From Dyella_B sp035690825 (GTDB lineage Bacteria; Pseudomonadota; Gammaproteobacteria; Xanthomonadales; Rhodanobacteraceae), in NCBI RefSeq assembly GCF_051954575.1, contig NZ_JBQCHP010000041.1, forward strand, positions 1-64,000: 64,000 nucleotides of DNA. The letters are read 5' to 3'. The first letter of the stretch is position 1, and the number at the start of each line of letters is the position of its first letter. Below the pieces are notes generated by a model. It saw only the letters and a program-made list of their open reading frames with translations. It did no database searches and was not told the origin of the DNA. The position numbers were made by a program, and so were the translations under genes. Positions 51,858-61,437 of the stretch are shown piece by piece.

Positions 51858-52751
51858 ATGCTGACACCGCAACTGTCTTTTTCGCATTGGCTACCCGAAG
51901 TAAGCGCCTTGGTAACCGCCGCCGCCCGGATCGGGCTGGAGTTCGTGCTGGCGCTGGTGATCGTGTTGCTGGGTTTCTGGGCCTCCAACCGGGTGGTGGC
52001 GCTGCTGCACAACGCGATGCACAAGATACATACCGATGCCACCTTTATTTCGGTGATATGCAATTTCGCCAAGTGGGCCGTGCGCGTGGTGGCCTTTATC
52101 TTCGCACTTGGCCAGATCGGAGTGGCCACCGCCAGCGTGCTCACCATGCTGGGCACGGCGGGACTTGCGATCGGGCTGGCCTTGCAGGGCACGCTGCAGA
52201 ACATCGCGGCGGGACTCATGCTGTTGCTGTGGCGGCCGTTCCGGGTAGGCGACATGATCGAAAGCGCCGCGCCGGTGACCGGAACGGTGGTGGACGTCAC
52301 GCTGTTCACCACCCATCTGCTCAAGCTCGACGGCACGATGATGTACGTGCCCAACAGCCAGCTATGGTCCAATCCGGTAACCAACCTCAGCGCGCGTCCC
52401 CACCGCCTGATGAACTTGCAGGTGTTGATCGCCCGGCGCGATGACATCGAGATTGCGCTGGGCGTGCTCAGCCGCCTCATCGAAGCCGATCCGCGCATCC
52501 TCAAGGAGGATGGCGCCCAGTCCAGCGCCGTGGTGGCCGACTACACCGAACTGGGGACCAGGCTCAGCATGCTGGTATGGACGAAACTGGCCGATTTCTA
52601 TCCCACGCGCGCCGATCTGCTGCGGATGATCAAGCCGCAGTTGGAGGCGGCCGGCTGCACCATTCCGTGCATACTGTCCCGGCAACCGCCCGCGTCGGCG
52701 CCGCTGATGTTGCGCAAGCAAGAAAGCGGCAACGTGGCGACCATGGCTTAG
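51858..52751 (+). CDS. MscS-type mechanosensitive ion channel
   Basis: MscS channels release solutes at low osmolarity. The 297-residue product has three N-terminal membrane segments; the pore helix is seen in SVLTMLGTAGLAIGLALQGT, followed by LLLWRPFRVGDMIE and the beta domain with YVPNSQLWSNPVTNLSARP. Length is close to E. coli MscS (286). An AAGGAGGGA site precedes the ATG by seven bases. It is convergent with the adenosine deaminase-like gene. Confidence 0.92.
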   Translation: MLTPQLSFSHWLPEVSALVTAAARIGLEFVLALVIVLLGFWASNRVVALLHNAMHKIHTDATFISVICNFAKWAVRVVAFIFALGQIGVATASVLTMLGTAGLAIGLALQGTLQNIAAGLMLLLWRPFRVGDMIESAAPVTGTVVDVTLFTTHLLKLDGTMMYVPNSQLWSNPVTNLSARPHRLMNLQVLIARRDDIEIALGVLSRLIEADPRILKEDGAQSSAVVADYTELGTRLSMLVWTKLADFYPTRADLLRMIKPQLEAAGCTIPCILSRQPPASAPLMLRKQESGNVATMA

Positions 52752-52777
52752 GGCCCGTTCGCACTATTGGCGTGGCC

Positions 52778-54316
52778 CTAGTGAACTTGCTCGAATGCGA
52801 GCAGACGACTTTCCAGTACCCACTGCACGGTGGCCTTTTCGCTGCCGGCCAGAAAGCGCTGGCAGGCAGCGCCAGGATGACTATCGCCAAGTGCGTCGCC
52901 CTGGCAGGCCTTCGATGCCCACAGGCTTTCGCCTGGCAGGAAACTGTAGGTGAGGCTGTTGCGCGCCAACTGTTTCAGCGTGGCATAGCTCAGTCCGAAA
53001 TCCTCGGCGGCGCGCACGTATTCGTGGGTGAGGTCGATGCGCGAGACGCCTTCGTCATCGGTGGACAGCGCCACCGGCACGCCGTGCTGGAGATATATCG
53101 GCAACGGATGATCCGCGCCGCGCACGCCCAGGATCACGTCGTTGCTGGTGAGATTGATCTCCACCATCACGTGTCGTTGCGCCATCTCCTCGAGCAGGCT
53201 TTCGGGATGGTCTTCATACATCACGTCCACGCCGTGGCCGATGCGTTCGGCATGCGCCACGTCGATCGCCTCGCGAATGTGGAAGCGCAAGCCACCCGGC
53301 GGCACCAGGCCGGGCGCCAGTTCGCCTGCATGCAGGCTGATGTGCACCTTCGGATACAGGCGATGCAGGTATTGGAGCATGTGCATCTGCAGGTCGTAAT
53401 CGCGCATCGACAGATAACCGTCTTCGGGCATCACGAAATTGATGCCGACCCAGCGCGGATCGGCCGACGCCAGCTCGAAGCCGAGCAGGGTCTGCGCGAA
53501 CACGCGCTCGGGCGCCGCGCCGCGCAGCACTTGATACAGAAAACGCATCTGCACCGCGCAGCCGGGGTCGGCCTGGGCGCTGTCGCAATGTTGCTGGCGC
53601 TTGCGTTCCGCCAAGGCCTGGGTGAGCAGTTGTTCGTCGGCGGCCATGTCGTCCTTCAAGCCGTGCGCCAGCAGTTGTTTGCGCATCGCATCGAAATCGG
53701 CTTGCCAGCCCAGTGTGCGCGCCAGTTCCCTGGCGTGCGCAAACGGTGGCGTCACCATCAGTTCCAGGTATTGCTCGTTTTGCGTGGCGGCGCGTGTGCT
53801 CACCTCGGTGAGCCAGTCGCCCATATGCCGTTCTGGCGAAACGGCCTGGAAGCGGCCGAAGCTGTCGAAGAAATGGTCATGTCCCGAGTTGCCCGCGGAA
53901 GGCACGAAGCTGCGCATGGAGAAAACGTCTACCAGCGTGTCGTAGAAATGCTGGTCGTTCAGCGCATCGGCGGCGGGACGCTGGCCGTCGCCGCAGTTCG
54001 GGGCGCTGACGCGGTGCTTGTCGATCAGGCTGGATGTGGCGATGTCCACGCACAAACCATCCGCCGCGGCTTGCGCGATCCACGATTCGGCATACACCGC
54101 GCCACTCAAGTGATTGTGCAGGTCGCCACCCTTGGGCATGGCGGCGAGAAACGCGTGCAAGGCAAGCGGTCCTTGCTGGCGGGCTGCGTCGAAGGCCCTG
54201 GCGGTGCGCGCCTCGGCGGCGTCAGCAAGCTTCGGCGCGCCTTGCGCGGAAACGTGAGTCGCACAGATCGACAGCGCGCCGATGAGTGCGCAGCGCAAAA
54301 GAGAGCAAGCCTGCAT
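52778..54316 (-). CDS. Exported adenosine deaminase-like metal hydrolase
   Basis: The 512-residue product has a signal peptide (about residues 1-24, ending THVSA) and the adenosine/AMP deaminase fold. Metal and catalytic residues are visible: H67 and H69 in GGDLHNHLSGA, HAGE, the histidine in AERIGHGVDVMYED, and the aspartates in VALSTDDEGVSR. It would deaminate adenosine or a related nucleoside in the periplasm or outside the cell, like the secreted adenosine deaminase growth factor group. It is larger than cytosolic Add (about 340 residues), mainly through an N-terminal extension and an insertion near residue 230. Confidence 0.88.
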   Translation of the reverse strand: MQACSLLRCALIGALSICATHVSAQGAPKLADAAEARTARAFDAARQQGPLALHAFLAAMPKGGDLHNHLSGAVYAESWIAQAAADGLCVDIATSSLIDKHRVSAPNCGDGQRPAADALNDQHFYDTLVDVFSMRSFVPSAGNSGHDHFFDSFGRFQAVSPERHMGDWLTEVSTRAATQNEQYLELMVTPPFAHARELARTLGWQADFDAMRKQLLAHGLKDDMAADEQLLTQALAERKRQQHCDSAQADPGCAVQMRFLYQVLRGAAPERVFAQTLLGFELASADPRWVGINFVMPEDGYLSMRDYDLQMHMLQYLHRLYPKVHISLHAGELAPGLVPPGGLRFHIREAIDVAHAERIGHGVDVMYEDHPESLLEEMAQRHVMVEINLTSNDVILGVRGADHPLPIYLQHGVPVALSTDDEGVSRIDLTHEYVRAAEDFGLSYATLKQLARNSLTYSFLPGESLWASKACQGDALGDSHPGAACQRFLAGSEKATVQWVLESRLLAFEQVH

Positions 54317-54380
54317 GGAAGCATCACCAAGTGAATGTCGGGCGATTCTTCAGCAAAATTCGACAGGCTGCCAGTCCGCA

Positions 54381-54409
54381 GGGTGGGATGCGAACCCCAA
54401 CACCTGTCA
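54381..54409. repeat. GTAGG repeat, degenerate half copy
   Basis: GGGTGGGATGCGAACCCCAA resembles one arm of the repeat at 21534-21611 but the partner arm is missing. It lies beside the stop codon of the VOC gene. Confidence 0.45.
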
Positions 54410-54781
54410 GCTGCGGAAATTCAATTCCACGCCGACGCCGGCCGGATCAGTGAGAAACAGCTGCACCTGCGGCGGCATATCCACCACGTCGATGCGATAG
54501 GGGACGCCGGCCGCATCCAGTTTGGCGCGCATGGCCGGAAGGCCTGCGCAGGCGAAGGCAATATGGTCCAGCCCGCCGGTGGTTTGCGCACGCGCTTCGC
54601 CCGTCAGATGCATCACCGGCTCGGTGCCCGCATACAGCCAATAGCCGCGCGAACCGGAACGGAACGTAGGACGCGGACCTTCGCGCAGGCCGATCACATC
54701 TACATAGAAATGGCGAACTCGCTCGAGCAGCTCGACGGGCGCGCTGAGGTTGACGTGATCGATACCTTGCACGCCCGCCAT
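54407..54781 (-). CDS. VOC superfamily (glyoxalase/dioxygenase fold) protein
   Basis: The 124-residue product has the paired beta-alpha-beta units of the vicinal oxygen chelate superfamily: IDHVNLSAPVELLERVRHFY, YWLYAGTEPVMHL, GLDHIAFACAG and DPAGVGVELNF. Metal-site positions are occupied by H (IDHVN), H (MHL or LDH) and E (VELNF). The reaction is unknown. It starts 11 bases after accA on the same strand and may be co-transcribed with it. Confidence 0.85.
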   Translation of the reverse strand: MAGVQGIDHVNLSAPVELLERVRHFYVDVIGLREGPRPTFRSGSRGYWLYAGTEPVMHLTGEARAQTTGGLDHIAFACAGLPAMRAKLDAAGVPYRIDVVDMPPQVQLFLTDPAGVGVELNFRS

Positions 54782-54792
54782 GCTGCATGCGC

Positions 54793-55749
54793 CTATTCGA
54801 TGTAGGCGCCGTAACTGCGCAGGCGACGATAACGCTGCTCGAGCAGTTGCGGCACCGGAATGGCCTGGAGCTTGTCCAGTTCGTTGAGCAGTACCGCCTT
54901 CAGGCGCACCGCCATCGATTGCGGATTGCGATGGGCGCCGCCGAGCGGCTCGCGGACCACCTTGTCGATCAGGCCCAGTTCCAGCAGACGTGGCGCGGTG
55001 ATGCCCAGCGCTTCGGCAGCGTCCTTGGCCTTTTCCGCGCTCTTCCACAGAATCGAGGCGCAGCCTTCCGGCGAGATCACGGAATAGGTCGAATACTGCA
55101 GCATGATCGTGCGATCGCCCACGCCGATCGCCAGCGCGCCGCCCGAGCCGCCTTCGCCGATCACTGTGCAGATCACCGGTACTTTCAGCTCGGCCATTTC
55201 CAGCAGATTGCGCGCGATGGCTTCGCTCTGGCCGCGCTCTTCGGCGCCCACACCCGGGTAGGCGCCGGGCGTGTCGATCAGCGTCAGCAGCGGCAGTTTG
55301 AAACGTTCGGCCATCTTCATCAGGCGCAGCGCCTTGCGATAACCCTCCGGCCGCGGCATGCCGAAATTACGGCGCACCTTGCCCTTGGTATCGCGCGCCT
55401 TCTGGTGGCCGATGATCGTCACCGGGCGACCGTTGATGCGGCCGATGCCGCCGACGATGGCGGCATCATCGGCGTAGGCGCGATCGCCGGCCAGTTCGTG
55501 GAATTCCTCGCATATCACGCCGATGTAGTCGAGCGTGTACGGACGGGCGGGATGGCGCGAGAGCTGGGTGATCTGCCAAGGCGTGAGGTCGCGGAAGATG
55601 TCGTTGGTCTTCAGCTTGAGCTTTTCGCGAAGACGGCCGACTTCTTCGTCGATATTGAACGACTGGCCGGAGCTGGCATGCCGCAGCTCCTCGATCTTGG
55701 CCTCCAGCTCGGCAATCGGTTGTTCAAAATCGAGGAAATTGGGATTCAT
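54793..55749 (-). CDS. accA: Acetyl-CoA carboxylase carboxyltransferase subunit alpha
   Basis: AccA and AccD transfer the carboxyl group from biotin to acetyl-CoA, making malonyl-CoA for fatty acid synthesis. The 318-residue product begins MNPNFLDFEQPIAELEAKIE and contains the conserved DTPGAYPGVGAEERGQSEAI and GEGGSGGALAIGVGD stretches. The ATG at 55749 is chosen to match the family; a GTG six codons upstream is possible. It lies 100 bases downstream of dnaE, a classic arrangement. Confidence 0.96.
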   Translation of the reverse strand: MNPNFLDFEQPIAELEAKIEELRHASSGQSFNIDEEVGRLREKLKLKTNDIFRDLTPWQITQLSRHPARPYTLDYIGVICEEFHELAGDRAYADDAAIVGGIGRINGRPVTIIGHQKARDTKGKVRRNFGMPRPEGYRKALRLMKMAERFKLPLLTLIDTPGAYPGVGAEERGQSEAIARNLLEMAELKVPVICTVIGEGGSGGALAIGVGDRTIMLQYSTYSVISPEGCASILWKSAEKAKDAAEALGITAPRLLELGLIDKVVREPLGGAHRNPQSMAVRLKAVLLNELDKLQAIPVPQLLEQRYRRLRSYGAYIE

Positions 55750-55849
55750 TCGGGCACTAGGTGGCACAGAAGCGGGGCAGTATACCCGGGGCGCGTGACG
55801 GGGCGGGAACGGGGGCGTATGGGGCGTTACTCGGCGGTGACCATTGCCC

Positions 55850-58800
55850 TTATTCCGACTTCACGATCCTCACCCCCGCCCCCAGCACCCCTGGCATGCC
55901 CCGCACCGTGCGCAGCAGCTCCGGAATGGCGTGCACCTTCCACTCCTGCCCGAACTCGATGTCCGCCTGCGCCAGTGCGTTGTGATAGCCGCTGAGCAGC
56001 ACGGCCGCGTTGCCGCCGCGATGGCCGGCCAGGGCCTGGCGGAACTGGGCGATGAAGTCGGGGCCGATGCCGTTCACCTTCACGCGCAGCAGCCGGGCGA
56101 AGCGGCGACAGGCGTCGGCCAAGGTGTAGGCGCTGCGGGCGCGCACCTGGAAGCCGCCACCGGAGAAGTCGTCGATGCGCAGGCCGCCTTCCACCACCAG
56201 CAACTCGTCGCGGGTGAGCAGGGGGGCGACCTGCTGGTAGAGCTCGCCAAAGAAGCTCACCTCGATGCTGCCGGTGCCGTCTTCCAGCCGTACGAAGGCG
56301 TCGCTGTCGCCGCGTTTGCGTACGGCCACCACCATGCCGGCGACGGTCCAGGGCGTGTCGGGGCCGCGTCGGAAGCGATTGTCGTCGCCGTCGTTCTTGC
56401 GCGGGCGCGGCGGCTGGTAGCGGTCTGCGATTTCGCCCAGCGGGCAGGTGGACAGCTGGGCCAGTTCCTCGCGCCACGGATCGGTGGGGTGGCCGGAGAG
56501 ATAATGGCCGAGCGTGTCGCGCTCGCCCTGCAGCTTTTGCTCCAACGGCCATTCCGGCGCGGTGGGCAGATCCACCTGCACCACGGGCGCGGCGGCGCCC
56601 AACGCAGCGCCGAACATGTCGTTCTGGCCAGACTGGCGATCGCGCAGGTGCTGTTCGGCCGCCTTGATCGCATCCGGCAGTTGCAGCATCAGGCTGGCGC
56701 GGGTGGGCGCCAGGGCGTCCAGTGCGCCGGAAAGGATCAGCGCTTCCAGCACACGGCGGTTGAGTTTGGTGGGGTCGACGCGGCGGCAGAAATCGGCCAG
56801 ATCCTTGTACGGGCCGCCTTGCTTGCGTTCCTCGGCGATCGCCTCGCAGGCGCCCTGGCCGACGCCCTTGATCGCACCTAGTCCGTAGCGGATCACCCGG
56901 GGCTCGACGGCTTCGAACATGAAGACAGAGGCGTTCACGTCCGGCGACAGGATCTTCAGATCGATCGCGCGCGATTCGTTGAGGAAGGTCACCACCTTGT
57001 CGGTGTTGTCCATGTCCGACGAGATCGTCGCGGCCATGAATTCGGCCGGGTAGTGGGCCTTCAACCACGCGGTCTGGTAGGAAACCAGCGCGTAGGCGGC
57101 GGCGTGCGACTTGTTGAAGCCGTAGCCGGCGAATTTTTCCATCAGGTCGAAGATGGCGTCGGCTTTTTCGCCGCTGAGCCCGTCCTTGGCGGCGCCTTCG
57201 CGGAACTTGGCGCGCTCCTTGGCCATTTCCTCGACTTTCTTCTTGCCCATCGCGCGGCGCAGCAGGTCGGCGCCGCCGAGCGAGTAGCCGCCGACGATCT
57301 GCGCCATCTGCATCACCTGCTCCTGGTAGACCATGATGCCGTAGGTCTCTTTCAGGATGGGCTCGACGCGCGGATCGGGATATTCCACTTCCTCGCGGCC
57401 GTGCTTGCGCGCGACGAAGCTGGGAATCAGGTCCATCGGGCCGGGGCGATACAGCGCCACCAGCGCGATGATGTCTTCGAAGCGGTCGGGTTTCGCGTCC
57501 TTGAGCATGCGCTGCATGCCGGAGGATTCGAGCTGGAACACGGCGACGGTCTGCGCCTTCTTCAGCAGCTCGTAGGGCGCCGGATCGTCCAGCGGCAGCG
57601 CGGCGATATCCAGTGGTTCTTCACCGCTCTTGGCGCGGCGCGCGTTGATCGCCTTTACCGCCCAATCGATGATGGTGAGCGTGCGCAGGCCGAGGAAGTC
57701 GAACTTCACCAGGCCGACCGCTTCCACGTCGTCCTTGTCGTATTGCGTCACCACGCCGCCGCCGCCCGGTTCGCAGTACAGCGGCGCGAATTCGGTGAGC
57801 GGCTTCGGGCTGATCACCACGCCGCCGGCGTGCTTGCCGGCGTTGCGCGTGAGGCTTTCCAGTTTGAGCGCCAGATCAACGAGCGTCTTGGCTTCTTCGT
57901 CCTGCTCGTACAGCTCGCAGAATTCCTTGACCACGCGATCGGGTTCTTTCTGCGATTTTTCGGAACGGCCGAGTGCATCCGAAAGCGTCAGATCGAGCGG
58001 ACGCGGCGGAATCAGCTTGGCGATCTTGTCGACCGCGTTGTAGCCCATGCCGAGTACGCGGCCGGAGTCGCGCAGCACCGCCTTCGCGGCCATCGAACCG
58101 TAGGTGATGATCTGGCTGACGTGGTCGCGGCCGTATTTGCGCGCGACGTAGTCGATCACTTCGTCGCGGCGATCCATGCAGAAGTCGATGTCGAAGTCGG
58201 GCATCGACACGCGTTCGGGATTCAAGAATCGCTCGAACAGCAGATTGAATTGCAGTGGATCCAGGTCGGTGATCTTCAACACCCACGCCACCAGCGAGCC
58301 CGCGCCCGAACCGCGGCCCGGCCCCACCGGAATGCCGTTCTGCTTACCCCAGTTGATGAAGTCCGCCACGATCAGGAAGTAGCCGGGGAAGCCCATCTTG
58401 ATGATCACGTCCAGCTCGCGTTCCAGGCGCGCTTCGTAATCGGCCAGCGTGTGGCCTTCTGCAAGCGGTGCGTGGGCGAGGCGTTCCTTCAGGCCTTCGC
58501 GTGCGATCTGGCGAATGTAGCTGGCCAGGTCGTGGCCTTCGGGCACCGGGAAATCGGGCAGGTAATAGGTGCCGAAGCTGAGTTCGAGGTTGCAGCGCTT
58601 GGCCAGCTCGACGGTATTTTCCAGCGCCTCGGGAATGTCCGCGAACAGCGCGGCCATTTCCTCGGGTGTTTTCAGGTATTGCTGGTCGCTGTAGTCGCGC
58701 GGGCGCTTGGGATCGGCCAGCACGCGGCCCTGGTGGATGCACACGCGCGCTTCGTGCGCTTCGAAATCGTCCTGCTTGAGGAAGCGCACGTCGTTGCTGG

Positions 58801-59386
58801 CGATCACCGGCAGATCGTGGCCGGTGGCGAGCAGCAATGCGGCGTTGTTCCATGCTTCCTCGCCTTCGCGGCCGCAACGGGTGAGTTCCAGGTACAGACG
58901 ATCGGGAAACAGGTTCGTCAGCACGTGCAGGCGTGGTGCTGCGGCATCGGTGCCCTGGTTGACGGCGGTGCGTCCGATTTCGCTCTCGCGGCCGAGTAGG
59001 GCGATCAGGCCGGCCGTCGCACCGGGCGTGAGCCATGCGGCGTCGACCAGCGCGCGTCCGCCGTGCTGGCCTTCGCGCCAGGCGCGCGAGACCAGGCGCG
59101 AAAGATTGAGATAACCGTCGCGGTTCTGGCACAGCACCGTCATGCGCCAGGGGCGCGGATCGTCCGGCGCGCTGATCCACAGGTCGCAACCGCCGATCGG
59201 CTTGATGCCCGCCGCGCTGCACGCCTTGTAGAACTTCACCAGGGCGAACATGTTGCACTCGTCGGTGAGTGCGACGGCGGGCGCACCGGCCTGCACGGAA
59301 GCGGCGACCAGCGCCTTGATGCGGATGGTCGAGTCGACCAGCGAATATTCGCTGTGCAGATGCAGATGAGCGAAACGGACGGACAT
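55850..59386 (-). CDS. dnaE: DNA polymerase III subunit alpha
   Basis: DnaE is the catalytic subunit of the replicative polymerase. The 1178-residue product has the N-terminal PHP domain (FAHLHLHSEYSLVDSTIRI), the palm domain with catalytic aspartates in MPDFDIDFCMDRRDEVIDY, the helix-hairpin-helix region and the C-terminal OB fold (GMVVAVRKRGDSDAFVRLED). The start at 59386 gives MSVRFAHLHLH; a start six codons upstream is less likely. It is followed by accA and preceded by rnhB on the same strand. Confidence 0.97.
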   Translation of the reverse strand: MSVRFAHLHLHSEYSLVDSTIRIKALVAASVQAGAPAVALTDECNMFALVKFYKACSAAGIKPIGGCDLWISAPDDPRPWRMTVLCQNRDGYLNLSRLVSRAWREGQHGGRALVDAAWLTPGATAGLIALLGRESEIGRTAVNQGTDAAAPRLHVLTNLFPDRLYLELTRCGREGEEAWNNAALLLATGHDLPVIASNDVRFLKQDDFEAHEARVCIHQGRVLADPKRPRDYSDQQYLKTPEEMAALFADIPEALENTVELAKRCNLELSFGTYYLPDFPVPEGHDLASYIRQIAREGLKERLAHAPLAEGHTLADYEARLERELDVIIKMGFPGYFLIVADFINWGKQNGIPVGPGRGSGAGSLVAWVLKITDLDPLQFNLLFERFLNPERVSMPDFDIDFCMDRRDEVIDYVARKYGRDHVSQIITYGSMAAKAVLRDSGRVLGMGYNAVDKIAKLIPPRPLDLTLSDALGRSEKSQKEPDRVVKEFCELYEQDEEAKTLVDLALKLESLTRNAGKHAGGVVISPKPLTEFAPLYCEPGGGGVVTQYDKDDVEAVGLVKFDFLGLRTLTIIDWAVKAINARRAKSGEEPLDIAALPLDDPAPYELLKKAQTVAVFQLESSGMQRMLKDAKPDRFEDIIALVALYRPGPMDLIPSFVARKHGREEVEYPDPRVEPILKETYGIMVYQEQVMQMAQIVGGYSLGGADLLRRAMGKKKVEEMAKERAKFREGAAKDGLSGEKADAIFDLMEKFAGYGFNKSHAAAYALVSYQTAWLKAHYPAEFMAATISSDMDNTDKVVTFLNESRAIDLKILSPDVNASVFMFEAVEPRVIRYGLGAIKGVGQGACEAIAEERKQGGPYKDLADFCRRVDPTKLNRRVLEALILSGALDALAPTRASLMLQLPDAIKAAEQHLRDRQSGQNDMFGAALGAAAPVVQVDLPTAPEWPLEQKLQGERDTLGHYLSGHPTDPWREELAQLSTCPLGEIADRYQPPRPRKNDGDDNRFRRGPDTPWTVAGMVVAVRKRGDSDAFVRLEDGTGSIEVSFFGELYQQVAPLLTRDELLVVEGGLRIDDFSGGGFQVRARSAYTLADACRRFARLLRVKVNGIGPDFIAQFRQALAGHRGGNAAVLLSGYHNALAQADIEFGQEWKVHAIPELLRTVRGMPGVLGAGVRIVKSE

Positions 59387-59534
59387 GGCTCGCACGCGAA
59401 GCAATGGCTCAGCCTAGCGGGGCGGGTCGGAGCGGGCAAGAATTGACAAGGGGCTGGAACGTAAATCGGGAATCGAAGAGCATGGTCGACGAGTTTGCAC
59501 CGGACCGTTCTTAACTAGTCCCGATTGACGGCGC

Positions 59535-60185
59535 CTAAAACAACTGGCCTTGATCCAGCAGCAATCTGACCGGCTCGAAGCTGCGCCGGTGCTCGGCGCA
59601 GGGGCCAAGGCGCTGCAGCGCGGCGAGATGGGCCGGAGTGGGATAGCCCTTGTGGTCGGCGAAACCGTAGCCCGGAAATTGCGTATCCATCGCCACCATC
59701 AGGCGATCGCGGCTGACCTTGGCCAGGATCGATGCGGCGCTGATCGAGGGCTCCAGCGCATCGCCGCCGATGAGGGCGCGGGCGGGGCAGGGAAGGTTTT
59801 TCGGCAGCTGGTTGCCATCGATCAGCGCTTCGGTGGCGGCGGGCATCAGGCCGAGCAGCGCGCGCGTCATGCCGACCATGGTGGCCTGGAAGATATTGAT
59901 GCGGTCGATTTCCTCGCGGTCGATCACCACCACGCTGTACGCCACCGCGCGTTCGACGATGCGCGCGTAAAGCGTTTCGCGCTTGGCCGCGGTGAGCTTC
60001 TTGGAATCGTCAAGGCCGTTGATGCGGCGGCGCTTGTTGAGGATCACCGCAGCGACCACCACCGGCCCTGCCAGCGGGCCGCGGTCGGCTTCGTCCACGC
60101 CCGCCACGAGCACCTGCTTGGTGATGGCTGCAGTCGCGTCCGGCGCGAGGGCGGCAGGCAGGGGAGTGGCTTGGACAAGTTCCAT
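59535..60185 (-). CDS. rnhB: Ribonuclease HII with altered GRG motif
   Basis: RNase HII removes ribonucleotides from DNA and RNA of RNA-DNA hybrids. The 216-residue product has the catalytic aspartates and family blocks (GLDDSKKLTAAKRETLY, ALIDGNQLPK, SAASILAKVSRDRLM). The normal DEAGRG motif reads DEADRG (residues 31-36), so the first glycine of the GRG motif, which helps recognise the RNA-DNA junction, is aspartate; the codon is GAC. Activity may differ. It lies between lpxB and dnaE as in many gammaproteobacteria. Confidence 0.93.
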   Translation of the reverse strand: MELVQATPLPAALAPDATAAITKQVLVAGVDEADRGPLAGPVVVAAVILNKRRRINGLDDSKKLTAAKRETLYARIVERAVAYSVVVIDREEIDRINIFQATMVGMTRALLGLMPAATEALIDGNQLPKNLPCPARALIGGDALEPSISAASILAKVSRDRLMVAMDTQFPGYGFADHKGYPTPAHLAALQRLGPCAEHRRSFEPVRLLLDQGQLF

Positions 60186-60201
60186 GGACGGGAAACCGGG
60201 A

Positions 60202-61416
60202 TCAGCGCTTTATCGTAGCCGGTGCATCGATCAATTCAATGATCGCCGCCGCCGCATGATCGCCGGCATGGCCGGGCAGATGGCCGCGCAAGGCCTCGTG
60301 CAGTTGTTCGAATGCGGCGACGATGGCGCCGCGCCGCTCGCTGTCGCGGAACAGTTGCAGCGTGGCGTGCGTGAGCTTTTCCGCGGTGAAGTCGTCCTGC
60401 ATCAGCTCGGGTGCCAGCACTGCGTCCTTGCCCATGCCGCAGGCGCGGGCGAGGATGTTGGGCAGCGCGTAGACATCGGTCTTGAGCATATTGAACAGGC
60501 GCGCGATGCGGTAGCTCCACGGCGATACGCGATAGCCGACCACCATCGGGCGCTTGGCCAGCATGGCCTCCAGCGTGGCCGTTCCGGACGCCAGCAGCAC
60601 CACGTCGGCGGCGAGCATGGCTTCGTGTGCGTGGCCGTCGATCAGGATCGGCGCCGCATCGTCGTGCGGTCCCCGCGCAAGCATAGATTTCAGCGTGGCG
60701 AGCGCGCGCGAGTTGGCCGCCGGAATCACCACGCGCAAACCGGGCATGGCAGTGGCGATGCGACGGGCAGCGTCGAAGAAGATCGCGCCCATGCGTTCGA
60801 GTTCGGAATGCCGGCTGCCGGGCAGCAGCGCCAGCACCGGCGCATCCAGCGGCAACTGCAGGGTGCGGCGCGCCGGCACGCGGTCGGAAACCAGCGCAAA
60901 GCGATCGGCCAAGGGATGGCCGACGAAGCGCGCATCGATGCCGTGCCGCGCGTAGATCGACGGTTCCATCGGAAACAGGCACAGCACGCGATGCACGCTG
61001 AGGCCGATCTTGTCGGCGCGCTTCTCGCGCCACGCCCAGATCGATGGGCTCACATAGTGCACGGTGCGCAAGCCCGCCTGCTTCAAGCGACGCTCGACGC
61101 CGAGATTGAAATCGGGCGCATCGATGCCGACCACGATCGCCGGTTTCGCCGCCAGCAATCGCGCGACCAGTTCCTTGCGCAGCTTGAGCAGCCGTGGCAG
61201 GTGGCTGATCACTTCGGCGAAACCGAACAGCGACAGTTCGCGGATGTCGTACCAGGATTCGAAACCCTGCTGTTGCATGCGCGCGCCGCCGATGCCGATG
61301 AACCGCGCCTGCGGATAGCGTCGGCGCAACGCCGCGATCAGATCCGCGCCGAGCTGGTCGCCGGAATCTTCACCGGCGATCAGCGCGATCAGGGGCGCTT
61401 CGGTTTCAGCGGACAT
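60202..61416 (-). CDS. lpxB: Lipid-A-disaccharide synthase
   Basis: LpxB joins lipid X and UDP-diacylglucosamine to give the lipid A disaccharide at the inner membrane. The 404-residue product has IALIAGEDSGDQLGADLI at the start, LSLFGFAEVISHLPRL, and the nucleotide-site region LLASGTATLEAMLAKRPMVV. rnhB starts 16 bases downstream and lpxA ends 21 bases upstream, all on the minus strand. Confidence 0.96.
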   Translation of the reverse strand: MSAETEAPLIALIAGEDSGDQLGADLIAALRRRYPQARFIGIGGARMQQQGFESWYDIRELSLFGFAEVISHLPRLLKLRKELVARLLAAKPAIVVGIDAPDFNLGVERRLKQAGLRTVHYVSPSIWAWREKRADKIGLSVHRVLCLFPMEPSIYARHGIDARFVGHPLADRFALVSDRVPARRTLQLPLDAPVLALLPGSRHSELERMGAIFFDAARRIATAMPGLRVVIPAANSRALATLKSMLARGPHDDAAPILIDGHAHEAMLAADVVLLASGTATLEAMLAKRPMVVGYRVSPWSYRIARLFNMLKTDVYALPNILARACGMGKDAVLAPELMQDDFTAEKLTHATLQLFRDSERRGAIVAAFEQLHEALRGHLPGHAGDHAAAAIIELIDAPATIKR

Positions 61417-61437
61417 AGCGTGCGGGGCGCATGGCGG

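Noticed and set aside
57053..58999. 648-codon frame antisense to dnaE
   Set aside because: It is fully inside dnaE, which has all polymerase motifs; the antisense product has no recognisable domain.
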